This document shows, in pieces, positions 1 through 8,887 of a stretch of DNA of 64,000 nucleotides. Below the pieces are notes generated by a model. That model was given only the letters and a program-made list of their open reading frames with translations, had not been told where the DNA came from and searched no databases. Numbering within the stretch: the stretch's first letter is position 1; every line of letters starts with the position of its first letter. The DNA lies in assembly GCA_963748295.1 (NCBI GenBank), contig CAVVIH010000001.1:310001-374000 (forward strand). Reading direction: 5' to 3'. Source of the stretch: CAVVIH01 sp963748295. GTDB lineage: Bacteria > Acidobacteriota > Vicinamibacteria > Vicinamibacterales > 2-12-FULL-66-21. Made by a program: the position numbers and the translations under genes.

Positions 1-852
1 GTTCGTGAGCAGGTTCGTGAAGAGCTGCCGCAGTTGGTGCGGGTCGCCCTGAATCGCCGCCAGATCGGCGGGCAGCGACACTGCCACCGTCACGTCGCCG
101 CGCTGCACATGACTCTCGGCCATGCCAATCGCGTCGCGGACGACGTCGGCGAGCGCGATGTGCTCGACCTGCAGGCGGATCGGCCGCACGAAATCGAGCA
201 CCTCGAGCACGATGGCGTTCGCCATCTTCGCTTCTTTGATGATGTCGCTGAGGATCGACTGCGCGTCCTCGGAGTCGGTGAGCTGCCGCTTCAGCAGGCC
301 GGCCATGACTTCGATGCCGGCGAGCGGATTCTTGACCTCGTGCGCAATCGCGGCGGCCATCTCGCCGAGCGCCGCGAGCCGATCGCGCAGCCGCTCGCGC
401 TCTTCGAGCTGCTCGACGCGCGTCAGGTCCTTGAAGAAGAGTGCCGCGCCGGTCAGCTGACCGCGCAGGTCGCGTACCTGCGACAGCGTGTAGCCGATCA
501 CCTTGCCGGTGCTCTTCAGCCGGAGCTCGGCGCGGTTGGGCAGGTGCGACAGCTCGAACGCCCCCGCCATGATTCGCGACAGTTCCGGCTGGTCCTGGAG
601 GATGCGGGAAAACGGCTGGCCGATGTCGGTCGGCCGGGGTTTGAGCCCGAGAATGCGGTATGCGACCTCGTTCATGACCGCGACCCGGCCGTCGCGCGTC
701 ACTGCGAGGACGCCGTTCCGGAGGTTCCAGACGAGGTCGCGGTAGAAGACGTCCGGGGCCAGCGCGTCCATCTCGGCGGCGGTCTGCCGAGGCGCGGTCC
801 GGCGAGCGGCGGGCCTCGAGGACCGGCGCGAGGCGCCGCGTGTTTTCGGCAT
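1..852 (-). CDS. PAS-domain sensor histidine kinase, C-terminus off the window
   Basis: Soluble NtrB-type two-component kinase read on the minus strand and cut by the left edge, so 284 codons are visible. A basic N-terminus is followed by a PAS domain (about residues 35-130, with VLAVTRDGRVAVMNE), then a HisKA phospho-acceptor motif AAAIAHEVKNPLAGI. The start of the HATPase domain is visible as GDPHQLRQLFTNLLTN at the edge. No membrane segment is seen, so it is probably cytoplasmic. The ATG at 852 is the first start in frame. Its partner regulator must lie outside the window. Family assignment is firm; the signal it senses is unknown. Confidence 0.9.
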   Translation of the reverse strand, partial: MPKTRGASRRSSRPAARRTAPRQTAAEMDALAPDVFYRDLVWNLRNGVLAVTRDGRVAVMNEVAYRILGLKPRPTDIGQPFSRILQDQPELSRIMAGAFELSHLPNRAELRLKSTGKVIGYTLSQVRDLRGQLTGAALFFKDLTRVEQLEERERLRDRLAALGEMAAAIAHEVKNPLAGIEVMAGLLKRQLTDSEDAQSILSDIIKEAKMANAIVLEVLDFVRPIRLQVEHIALADVVRDAIGMAESHVQRGDVTVAVSLPADLAAIQGDPHQLRQLFTNLLTN

Positions 853-905
853 AGGTTCGGCTGGCTCTGGGCAGACGCTTCCCCTCGCGTCGCCGGCGCA
901 ATATT

Positions 906-954
906 GTAAATGCTCGGTCCTGTTCAGCCAAGCTGTTTTCCATGTAGCATTTAC
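906..954. repeat. 9-bp inverted repeat upstream of the kinase
   Basis: GTAAATGCT at 906-914 is exactly inverted as AGCATTTAC at 946-954, with a 31-base spacer. It lies 54-102 bases upstream of the kinase start at 852. It could be an operator or a stem in a transcript; nothing distinguishes these. Confidence 0.4.
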
Positions 955-1027
955 GGCTGGCCATTAGAGCGTTGGCCCCGCGCGGCAGTCCCCCGCGCGC
1001 ACCTGTCCTTTCAGGCCCGAGGCCTCA

Positions 1028-1078
1028 GGGGCAAACGGTGTGCCCCGGCCTCAATCCAACAAAGTTGAGGTTTTTCTT
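1028..1078 (+). terminator. tandem hairpins with T-tract (intrinsic terminator, plus strand)
   Basis: Stem GGGGCA/TGCCCC (1028-1046) is followed at once by stem CCTCAA/TTGAGG (1049-1070) and the tract TTTTTCTT. This is the form of a rho-independent terminator reading rightward. No protein gene reads rightward into it, since both neighbours are on the minus strand, so it may end a small RNA transcribed from the 853-1078 interval. That stretch also holds a GCGCGG/CCGCGC stem. Confidence 0.5.
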
Positions 1079-1138
1079 AAGGTTCCGGCGTGAGTGTCAG
1101 ATTCTGGCCCTGGGCGGAATTACAATTCTGTCTGTCGA

Positions 1139-3105
1139 TTACGTTTTTGTCTGCAGCGCTTCCCACTGGTTCATGAGGTCGCCGACCTCCCACATCAGCG
1201 CCTGGTGCCGGTCGATGACCGGTTTCGCGGCCTCGTGGTCGTCGTAGAAACCCGGCGCTGACATCGATGCTTCGATGTCCTTGATCGCCTGCTCGCGGTC
1301 GGCGATGCGGGCCTCGAGCTCCTCGATCCGCCGCCGGCGGGTGTCGTCCACTTTCCGCTGGCGGCGCGCCTCGGCCTCGGCGCGCTTGCGCTCGTCGTAG
1401 GAAACCGGCTGCGGCTCCTTCGCCTTCGGGCCTCCGTTCGACGACCCGGGCTTCGCACGCTGGGGAGCGGGAGGGGGCGCGGCCGCGGCGGCCGCTTCCT
1501 GCTGCTTCCGGCTCCAGAGGAACTCCTCGTAGTTCCCCGGGTAGACGAGCGCCTGGCCGTTGCCGATCTCGACGACCTTCGTCGCGAGCTTGTCGACGAA
1601 ATAGCGGTCGTGCGACACGAAGATCAGCGTGCCGCCGAAGTCTTCCAGCGCCTCGAGCAGCACGTCCTTCGAATCGAGGTCGAGATGGTTGGTCGGCTCG
1701 TCGAGCAGCAGCGTGTTCGACGGCCGCAGCAGCATCCGCGCGACAGCCAGCCGCGTCCGCTCGCCGCCCGACAGCACCCGCACGGGCTTGTCGACGTCGT
1801 CGCCGGAGAAGAGGAAGCCGCCGAGGATGTTGCGGATGCTCGGCACCATGTGGATCGGCGCGTCGCCGGCGAGCGTCTGGTAAACGGTCAGCGTGGGATC
1901 GAGGCGCGTGGCTTCGTCCTGCGCGAAGTACTGCATCACGACCTGGTGGCCTTCGGTCCGCGTGCCCGCGATCGGGCGCTTCGACAGCCGACAGCATGCG
2001 CATCATCGTCGACTTTCCGGCGCCGTTCGGGCCGATCAGCGCAATGCGATCGCCGCGCTCGATGTGCAGGTTGACCCCGTCGAACACGCGCCGCGATCCG
2101 TACGCCTTCGAAATCGCGCGCAGATCGAGCACCGTGCGGCCGCTCTTCGCGCAGGCGGGAAACGCGAAGCGCACGCGCTTGCGTTCCGGCGGGATCTCGA
2201 TCGGCACGATCTTGTCGAGCATCTTGATCCGGCTCTGGACCTGAGCGGCTTTCGTCGCTTGGTAGCGGAAGCGATTGATGAACGCTTCCATCCGCGCGAT
2301 CTCTTCGTCCTGGTCGCGCTTCTGCTGGCGGAGCCGTTCCATCCGCGCCTCGCGCTCGCGGAGATAGCAGCTGTAGTTGCCGACGTAGTCGGTCAGCTTG
2401 CGTAGGCCGATCTCGGTGATGCGCGTGACGACCGCGTCGAGGAAGAAGCGATCGTGGGAGACGAGGATGACCGGATAGGGGTAGGTGGAGAGATATTCCT
2501 CGAGCCAGTTCCGCGCGTCGAGATCGAGATGGTTGGTCGGCTCGTCGAGGAGCAGCAGCCCGGGTCGTCCGAGCAGAAGCTTCGCGAGCGCGATGCGCAT
2601 CTGCCAGCCGCCCGAGAACGTTTCGGTCTGGTTCTCCAGATCGTCGGCAACGAAGCCGAGGCCTCGCAGCACCATCGTGATCTTCAGATCGATGCTGTAG
2701 CCTTCCTGACGCCGGAATTCCTCCTGCAGCTCGCTGTAGCGAGTGAGCATCTGCGGCGTGCTCGGCTTCGCTCGCCGACTCATGACCGAGCCGCTCTTCG
2801 ATCGCGGCAATCTCGGCCTTCATGTCGAGCAGCGGCTTGAACGCCAGTCCCGCTTCGTCGACCAGCGTGCGCCCGCTGTGGCTCAGACCATCCTGCGGGA
2901 GGTAGCCGATCGTGAGCCCCGCCGGTTTGACGACGGTTCCTTTGTCCGGCTCGTCGAGTCCGGCGAGCATCTTCAGCAGCGTCGTCTTGCCCGCGCCGTT
3001 CGGGCCGCTCAGACCGACACGTTCGCCGTCGTCGATCTGCCAGCTGACGGAATCGAGAAGGATGCGATCGCCAAACGACTTGCTCAGTGCCGAAAGCTGA
3101 ATCAT
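1139..3105 (-). CDS. ABC-F family ATPase, two +1 frame breaks
   Basis: Soluble duplicated ATP-binding cassette protein of the ABC-F (Uup/YheS/EttA) type. These act on ribosomes and carry no membrane domain. Domain 1 begins MIQLSALSKSFG with Walker A GPNGAGKTT, signature SGGW and LLLLDEPTNHLDLDARN. An arginine- and glutamate-rich linker follows. Domain 2 has GPNGAGKST, LSGGERTRLA and LLLDEPTNHLDL, then a charged coiled-coil tail. The frame shifts by +1 near 2775 and again near 1965; removing one base at each gives a 654-residue protein of normal size. Start is the ATG at 3105. The exact ABC-F subgroup is not resolved. Confidence 0.9.
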
Positions 3106-3271
3106 TGAGGAGGGACAAGCGTGCCGCACGCACGTGCGGAACTGGCCGGATGAATAACAATTTTAGCACACGCGGTGCACACGGCGGCTCCCGACCGATC
3201 GTGTCATCTCGTGTCCTACAAATTTCAGCTCGACGAGTGCCATCGTGGCCTAGCAGATCGCGGACCGCCAG

Positions 3272-3285
3272 CCTACGATCGTAGG
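3272..3285. promoter_or_regulatory. 14-bp perfect palindrome ahead of a pilin-like gene
   Basis: CCTACGATCGTAGG is a perfect palindrome ending five bases before the ATG at 3291. Its place over the ribosome-binding region suggests an operator or a translation-blocking hairpin. The role is inferred from position only. Confidence 0.35.
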
Positions 3286-3290
3286 ACCCC

Positions 3291-3773
3291 ATGCGACTCG
3301 CGGTCGGCCTCCCTGCCGTACTGTTCGTGTTTGCTCTCGCCGACACCGCCGCCGCGCAGCACGTGCACGCGTCGACAACGGTGGCGGCAACCGCGAGCGT
3401 GGCGCCGCGGCCGACGCTCACAGTCTCCTCACACGTTCTGCAATTCCGGATCGAGCCGGGCACGACGCAGGCAGAGGCCGTTATCGAGTTCACCGCGGCG
3501 ATGCGCGCGCGGCCGGACGCGGAGGTCGTGCTGACGATCGAAGCGGCGAAGGCGATTCAGGGACCGGGCGGGGCGGCGGACGTCGATGCCGCGCTGACGT
3601 TCACCGGCGAGGGCGCTGGCGTTCAATCCGGTTCGCTCGACGCCACGCGTTCTGGCGTCGCCGCGCGGTGGTCGGGCGGCGGGCAGCGCCGGGGCCGCCT
3701 GGTATTCACGCTTCGAGCGGCGGCGCCCGGTGATTACACGTTACCGATCAGCTACTTCCTCGGCACGCCCTAG
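3291..3773 (+). CDS. secreted beta-rich pilin-like protein (paralogue 4)
   Basis: 160-residue exported protein. It has a signal peptide of about 20 residues ending TAAAQ, then beta-strand-rich sequence with no cysteine. The C-terminus, GDYTLPISYFLGTP, matches in pattern the ends of the three minus-strand paralogues at 7206-8736 (G-x-Y/W, alternating strand, LSTP or LSSP). It lacks their internal DPDLVP motif. The stop codon overlaps the stop of the convergent usher-like gene in a shared CTAG. It is probably a subunit or tip variant of the same surface assembly; this is inference from sequence pattern and location. Confidence 0.65.
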   Translation: MRLAVGLPAVLFVFALADTAAAQHVHASTTVAATASVAPRPTLTVSSHVLQFRIEPGTTQAEAVIEFTAAMRARPDAEVVLTIEAAKAIQGPGGAADVDAALTFTGEGAGVQSGSLDATRSGVAARWSGGGQRRGRLVFTLRAAAPGDYTLPISYFLGTP

Positions 3774-6388
3774 TTCGGCCCTACGGCAACCAGCCACACT
3801 TTCTGTCCGAGCCGCTTCTCGAGTGCCGCGATGTCTTTCTCCGCGTCGGGCCGGCTGGCGTACGAACCCACACGAACCTTGAACGGCGCGCTCGGATCGG
3901 AATCAGCAGGTACCACAAGGTAGGCGGGGAAGCCAGCCGCCATGAGCGTTCGTACGAGCGCGGTGCCGCGCGTGCGGTGCCTGAATGCGCCCACCTGGAT
4001 CGAGAACTTCTCGATCTTCGGCTCGACCGGCGGAGGCGCCACGGTCCGCGGTGCTCGCGCGGGCGGCTCTGACGGCGTGCGGACGGTCGGCCTGCCGGAT
4101 GGCGCGGGCGGCTGCGATGACGACGATGTCGTGGCCGGAGAGCCAGGTGACGTCGGCTGGAATACCCGACGGATTTCCGGCCGCGTCGCGATGCTGATGA
4201 CGAAGGTCGACTCGGACCTGAGTGATGTGCGGCCCACCGCAACGCTCAGCCGGGGCGCGCCCTGGATGACGGAATCCTGCGGCAGCGAGTCGGCGAGCAG
4301 CTCGATTGTGTGTTCGCCGCTGCGCACCGCATCGAAGCGGAACTGTCCTCCACGTACCTGCTCGGATCTCGCGCCCCCGTTCAGAACGATGACGGCGCCA
4401 TCAACGGGTTCGTCGGCCGGATCGGCGGCGCCGTTGCCGTTGACGTCCCGAATCACGCGTCCGGCGACGGTTCCGAGCGGCACCAGTCCGAAGGACAACT
4501 GTTTCGTGTCGCCGCGGCCGAGCGACACCTGCACCTGGGGGACGAGCGGCGGATCGAAATCGACGGGCAGCGAGGACAGATCGATCCCGACCTGCTGCAT
4601 GCCGATCGGCACGTTGATGAACGAGAACTCTCCCGAGCGTGACGTCGTCGCGTTCCCAAGATCCATCAGCCGGACCGGAATGTTCTCGAGCGGCCGATCT
4701 TCCGGATCCTGGATGCCGTTGCCGTTCCAGTCGCTGTAGACGACGCCCGCCAGCGAACCGGTGCCGCCATGCCGTGCCATGACGCTCGCGGTCGCCGCCG
4801 AAGTCTTCGCCGCCGAGCCCGGGAACGTCCGGATCAGTCGGACACTCGATCGCGCGAGCCACGACGTCTGGTCGCCGGACGATCCGAACGACAGCCGATC
4901 GGCATACACACTGAGGCCAATCGTCGTGTTGCGGACGATCTCGCCGTTGAGCGCGAGGTTGAAGCTCTGTTGCGGCAGCAGGCGTTCGGTGAGCAGATCG
5001 ACATTGCGGCTCGAGAGTCCCTCGGCGCGGAACCAGAGGCCGCGATGGAGCAGCTCCGCCTGCGTGCCGCCGCCAAATTGCCAGAACGTGTTTCCGGTTC
5101 CGGCTTCGCTGACGTTGTGAATCGCCGTCACCGACCCGAACAGCTGCAGGTGACGGTTGACGTTCATGAACAGCAGTCCGCTGCCGTCGTGCTGGGTGTA
5201 GCTGCCGATCAGGCTTTCGGATTCAACGTTCGTGCGATGCGCGTATCGGGTGAACGCGGTGAACGGTCCCACGATGGTCTGCCAGTCGGTGCTGATCGCC
5301 CCGGTGTCGCTGACCCGCGTCAGCGACCCGCCGATCAGCCGTGACCGCCGATCGCCCCCCTCGAACCTGACCGACGCGCTGGAGCGGCTGCCAATCGGCA
5401 TCCGGAGTCCGGCGAATCCGCGGTCGCCCTCGGTCGGCGGTCCCGGTGCGATGAGGCTCTCGTACAGATTCGTCTCGAACCACTCCCAGCCGCCGAACAA
5501 CCGCGCGCGAGGCAGCACGTCGTACTCGGTTGCGACGTACGCCGTGCGGCGATCGGCCAGCGGCTGCGTCAGGATCGGCAGCTCTCCGGGTGAGAACCGC
5601 GCCGCGTGCGCCTGGATCCAGCCCTTCGCGAGCAGCACCGTCGCGCCCGCCAGCCCGGAGAAGTCGGACTCCTGGTGGTCCTCGCCGCGCCGGGTGAAGC
5701 GCACCGCGCTCGCATCGCCGACGAGATGGATCATCGGCGTGAGCACGAACTTCACGCCCGCTCCGGACTGCTCGCTGTCGGCGATCGTGAACTTGTACTC
5801 CTCGAGATCCTCGGTCTTGATCCGCGCGAGGCGCGCGGAGATCTCCAGGCGGTCGCTGACGGCGTAGGCGCCGCGGCCGATCGCGAGGTTCTGATCCAGC
5901 AGCTCGGTGTCGGTGCCGAAGATGTTGCGCGTCGCCGTGGCTTTGCCCACCATGATCCCGGCGTCGAGGCGGCGGGTCCGCGCTTTCACGGCAGCGCCGG
6001 CAAAGTTGACCGCAGGCGTGTAGAGGTTGCGCAGCCGGTAGTCGCCGGGCGTCGGAGAGAAAAACGTGTCGCCCACTTCGAACGTGTACTTCACGCCGCG
6101 ATACGTGAAGTCGCGGAGCGACGCCCACGCTCGTCCGACATTCGGGCGGCCGTCGCGAGAGACCGCGCGCAGCTCCATCTGGAAGATGCCGGATTTGGTG
6201 TCGGGACGAAGCCAGGTGACGCCGAGGTCCGGTTCGAAGGCGGGTTGACCGCCGATGCGCTGCGTGTCGCCGGACATCGCATGCGCGGCGGCGGTGACCT
6301 GGACGCCGCTCTGTTGCGCCGTTGCCGGCGGCGCGAGCACCGCCAGCAGCAGCACGCATGCCGCCAGCTCCCGAAGGACCTGGCGCAT
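3770..6388 (-). CDS. outer-membrane usher-like beta-barrel with SdrD-type repeats and C-terminal SPOR domain
   Basis: 872 residues with a signal peptide ending ATAQ. Residues about 30-530 are long alternating amphipathic strands typical of an outer-membrane barrel. Two Ig-like SdrD/carboxypeptidase-regulatory repeats follow, marked by YSDWNGNGIQDPEDRPL and IRDVNGNGAADPADEPV with calcium-loop-like D-x-N-G-x-G motifs. Next is a proline/serine-rich linker of about 70 residues. The SPOR domain (about 790-872, KFSIQVGAFRHRTRGTALV) is a fold that binds bare peptidoglycan glycans. It lies 18 bases downstream of the chaperone gene and ends the pilin-like operon, so an usher or secretion-pore role is likely. 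It lacks recognisable classical usher plug motifs. Intact frame. Confidence 0.75.
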   Translation of the reverse strand: MRQVLRELAACVLLLAVLAPPATAQQSGVQVTAAAHAMSGDTQRIGGQPAFEPDLGVTWLRPDTKSGIFQMELRAVSRDGRPNVGRAWASLRDFTYRGVKYTFEVGDTFFSPTPGDYRLRNLYTPAVNFAGAAVKARTRRLDAGIMVGKATATRNIFGTDTELLDQNLAIGRGAYAVSDRLEISARLARIKTEDLEEYKFTIADSEQSGAGVKFVLTPMIHLVGDASAVRFTRRGEDHQESDFSGLAGATVLLAKGWIQAHAARFSPGELPILTQPLADRRTAYVATEYDVLPRARLFGGWEWFETNLYESLIAPGPPTEGDRGFAGLRMPIGSRSSASVRFEGGDRRSRLIGGSLTRVSDTGAISTDWQTIVGPFTAFTRYAHRTNVESESLIGSYTQHDGSGLLFMNVNRHLQLFGSVTAIHNVSEAGTGNTFWQFGGGTQAELLHRGLWFRAEGLSSRNVDLLTERLLPQQSFNLALNGEIVRNTTIGLSVYADRLSFGSSGDQTSWLARSSVRLIRTFPGSAAKTSAATASVMARHGGTGSLAGVVYSDWNGNGIQDPEDRPLENIPVRLMDLGNATTSRSGEFSFINVPIGMQQVGIDLSSLPVDFDPPLVPQVQVSLGRGDTKQLSFGLVPLGTVAGRVIRDVNGNGAADPADEPVDGAVIVLNGGARSEQVRGGQFRFDAVRSGEHTIELLADSLPQDSVIQGAPRLSVAVGRTSLRSESTFVISIATRPEIRRVFQPTSPGSPATTSSSSQPPAPSGRPTVRTPSEPPARAPRTVAPPPVEPKIEKFSIQVGAFRHRTRGTALVRTLMAAGFPAYLVVPADSDPSAPFKVRVGSYASRPDAEKDIAALEKRLGQKVWLVAVGPN

Positions 6389-6406
6389 GATCTATCTTTC
6401 GACTCC

Positions 6407-7179
6407 TCATCGTCGTTTCGCCGACGAGCAGCGCCGGCATCCCGACATCCAGCTTCAGTTCGACCCGGTAGGTCCCGGAGACGAGCGGCTGCTTGGCGTC
6501 CGCCGTGTTGATGGCCACTTCGCGCTCGCTCTCGGGCAGCACGGGGACGTCGGGCACGACCAGCTGCGCGATCGCGATGCCGTTGCCGTCGTAGACCGCG
6601 AGCGTTCCCTTCGTCCTGACCGAGCGTCGGCTGGTGTTCTTCAGCGCGGCGACGATCTGCGTCTGATCGCCGTTACCGCGGATCTGCAGGTTCGTCAGTT
6701 CCACCGCCGCCGCCGGCTGCCCGACATGGACGTAGATCAGCGTCGCAATCCGGCTGCGGAAGATGATCTGCCGTGCCTTCTTGGCTTCTTCAGGGCTGTC
6801 GGGAATGAACTCGAACAGCAGACCGGTGCGATACCCGCCCGGCTGCACATCGGCCGGCACGGTCACCGTGAAACGTACCGATCCCCTGCTTGCCCGGTTC
6901 GAGGACGAACTCCGGCGGTGCGAACCGTACCCAGGCGGCGGCGGCGTAGGGGCGGCCGTCCTGCGGATCCTGAAACTGCGGCGCGCCGTCCTTCGCCAGG
7001 AACCAGTCGGTGAGCGTCGTGCGGACGCGCACCCGCTCCGTTCCGGGGTTCGTCACCGTGACCGACTGCGTGTGGCTCCCGCCCGGCGCCGCTGCAATCT
7101 CGACGCGAAGCGGACTCGCTTCGGCAGACACCTGCGCGTCTGCCGCGCGGGGCGCGAGTAACAGCGCCGCCGCCACCAC
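6407..7179 (-). CDS. PapD-like periplasmic chaperone, frame-broken
   Basis: Exported Ig-fold protein resembling pilus-assembly chaperones. It has a hydrophobic leader ending ADAQ, then PLRVEIAAAPGGSHTQSVTV and TNPGTERVRVRTTLTDW, the usual first-domain opening. FVLEPGKQG and the VRFTVTVPADVQPGGYRTG stretch resemble the F-x-L-xPG/R-x-T/VP pattern of the family. A second beta domain follows (LTNLQIRGNGDQTQIVAAL). The frame shifts +1 near 6880 (CAGGGA read as CAGGGGA). A second +1 near 6415 would give the stop TGA at 6409-6407; without it the frame runs into the usher gene. The start is uncertain: GTG at 7179 gives a short leader. With both corrections it is 256 residues, the size of this family. 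Confidence 0.7.
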
Positions 7180-7205
7180 CGTGGCGATCGCGATCCGGTG
7201 CGCCG

Positions 7206-7677
7206 CTACGGCGTGCTCAGCGTGAAGAGCAAAGACTGTGTGTAGATGCCTGCGTCGTACGTCCATGAGTTCGTCAACCTGAATGTGATCGATCCGCGGG
7301 ATGGATTCGCCACGTTCCCCACGCCTGCCGCAACCGTCTGCGCGCTCGCGCTGCTCAACGTGCCATTGCGAAACGGGGGTGACGGCGTCGCCACCCACGT
7401 CACCTCCGAAATCGCGATGCTGGCCGCACCCGAAACGAGATCGCCGCCCGCCAGAACCGTGAGGGTCCACGGGTTGTTGGTTGTTCTGACGCACGCGGTA
7501 CTCGATCGTCGCGGGCGTCGAGCTGACGACGGGGACGAGATCCGGATCGCCCGTCGGAATCACGATGGTGGCCGGCGTGATTGCCAGGTCCAGCCGCTGC
7601 GCCGACGCAATCGCCGGCAGTCCGAACAACACGCACAGCGCCAGTCCCGGACCGATGCCCCCCCTGCGAGCGCTCAT
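7206..7677 (-). CDS. secreted beta-rich pilin-like protein (paralogue 3), frame-broken
   Basis: The signal peptide ends IASAQ. Mature sequence has the family motif GDPDLVPVVSSTPATIEYRV and the ending DAGIYTQSLLFTLSTP. The ATG overlaps the stop of paralogue 2 (ATGA). A +1 break lies near 7475 in an AAC-rich run; removing one base gives 156 residues, equal in size to its neighbours. Likely a secreted structural subunit moved by the downstream chaperone and usher-like protein. Close in pattern to the Csu/spore-coat-U and DUF4402 type of small beta proteins, but the family was not confirmed. Confidence 0.65.
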
Positions 7678-8162
7678 GGCGAACTCAGGGTGTAAACCAG
7701 CGTGACGCTGTACGTCCCCGGCGGATGCGTCCAGCGATTCTCGAACACGAAGCTCTGGGTGCCGGTGCGCACGCCGGAGCTCGTCCAGGTCGCGACCACC
7801 TGGTTCGATCCCGTCGCCAGCGTGCCGGCCACGAGGCCCGTCCCGCTCGCGGTCCATCGAAGCATCGCCGCGGGAATGGTCAGGAGCCCCGAACGCAGGT
7901 CGCCGGATGGCTGTACGGTCAGCAGCACCTGGTTGTTGCGCGTCGTACGGGTTTTGGCTGTCACCGTGATCGCGGCCGGAACCGCCGCCACGAAGGGAAC
8001 GAGATCCGGATCGGCATCCGGAAACACCAGCCCGGTCGACGACATCGACAAGCGCGCGTGGCTTCCGAGATTGACGCTGAGCGTCACGGTGGCGTTCTGG
8101 GGTCCCGACGGTGGGGGCCCCTGCGTCAGCAGCACTCCCACCAGCAAAATCTCGAGCCGCAT
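7674..8162 (-). CDS. secreted beta-rich pilin-like protein (paralogue 2)
   Basis: 162 residues. The leader is short (MRLEILLVGVLLTQG). Mature sequence begins with NATVTLSVNLGSHARLSMSS and carries LVFPDADPDLVPFVAAVP. It ends PPGTYSVTLVYTLSSP, the shared C-terminal strand. It sits 67 bases downstream of paralogue 1 and overlaps paralogue 3. Intact frame. The unbroken paralogues 1 and 2 show that the family is real despite the breaks in its neighbours. Function as an assembled subunit is inferred from context. Confidence 0.7.
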   Translation of the reverse strand: MRLEILLVGVLLTQGPPPSGPQNATVTLSVNLGSHARLSMSSTGLVFPDADPDLVPFVAAVPAAITVTAKTRTTRNNQVLLTVQPSGDLRSGLLTIPAAMLRWTASGTGLVAGTLATGSNQVVATWTSSGVRTGTQSFVFENRWTHPPGTYSVTLVYTLSSP

Positions 8163-8229
8163 AAGAAAGGCCCGGGGCTGGCCCGCCGCGTTCTGCGGCA
8201 GGCCGGCCGGGGCGCATTCTTACTATCGG

Positions 8230-8736
8230 CTATGGGGTCGACAGCGTGTAGCGCAGGATGACCGTCCACGTGCCCGGAGCGTAGCTCCAGGAGTTGGCCA
8301 GCGTGTAGGCCTGCGTGCCGGCCTGGTTCGCCGCACCCGTCCACTGGGCGACGTTGGTTTCGGTCGTCGCCATCGCGCCCGCCAGGAACGACGGCGCGCC
8401 GCCAACCGTCCACAGCAGCCCGGTCACCGGGATCGTGTCCGTTCCCGCATCGAAGAACCCGTTGTTGGCCGAGACCGTCACGTTCAGCTGCTGCGTCGGG
8501 GCCACGCGCGCCCGCGCCGTCACCGACACCGGCGCGCCGGCCGGAATCGGGTTGACCAGGTCAGGATCCGAGTCCGCGAACAGGACCGGACCGCCCGTCA
8601 CCGTGAGACGGGCCTGGTTGCCGACCGTCACCGTCGCGTTGACGTTCTGGGTCGCGAGCGTGGTCTGGGCGTCGGCGGACGCGGCAAAGACCACGACCGC
8701 AGCCGCCGCGAGTGCACCGGAGACTGTTTTCTTCAT
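8230..8736 (-). CDS. secreted beta-rich pilin-like protein (paralogue 1), first gene of the operon
   Basis: 168 residues with a clear signal peptide (MKKTVSGALAAAAVVVFAAS to DAQ). The mature part opens with NVNATVTVGNQARLTVTGG, has FADSDPDLVNPIPAGAPVSV and ends APGTWTVILRYTLSTP. A purine-rich AAGGAA directly precedes the ATG at 8736. First gene behind a good sigma-70-type promoter (8888-8916), so probably the major and most strongly expressed subunit. Intact frame. Confidence 0.75.
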   Translation of the reverse strand: MKKTVSGALAAAAVVVFAASADAQTTLATQNVNATVTVGNQARLTVTGGPVLFADSDPDLVNPIPAGAPVSVTARARVAPTQQLNVTVSANNGFFDAGTDTIPVTGLLWTVGGAPSFLAGAMATTETNVAQWTGAANQAGTQAYTLANSWSYAPGTWTVILRYTLSTP

Positions 8737-8844
8737 TTCCTTACCACTCCACTCCTGGAGGCACGAATTTGAGTTGTCCAGTGAACCTTGGGCGCCCCGA
8801 CCTCCCGTGCCAGGCGTCGGCTCATTGCCCATAGATATCGTCAG

Positions 8845-8864
8845 AGTTCCTATTAATAAGAACT
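8845..8864. promoter_or_regulatory. 20-bp near-perfect palindrome in the pilin operon leader
   Basis: AGTTCCTATTAATAAGAACT is palindromic but for one pair. It lies just downstream of the predicted -10 element, at roughly +17 to +36 of the transcript. This is a suitable place for a repressor operator or an RNA hairpin in the leader. Confidence 0.4.
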
Positions 8865-8887
8865 GTAACGAACTCTATATGACATTA

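Noticed and set aside
34..909. Plus-strand open frame at the left edge
   Set aside because: Antisense to the histidine kinase, whose PAS and HisKA motifs read clearly on the minus strand.
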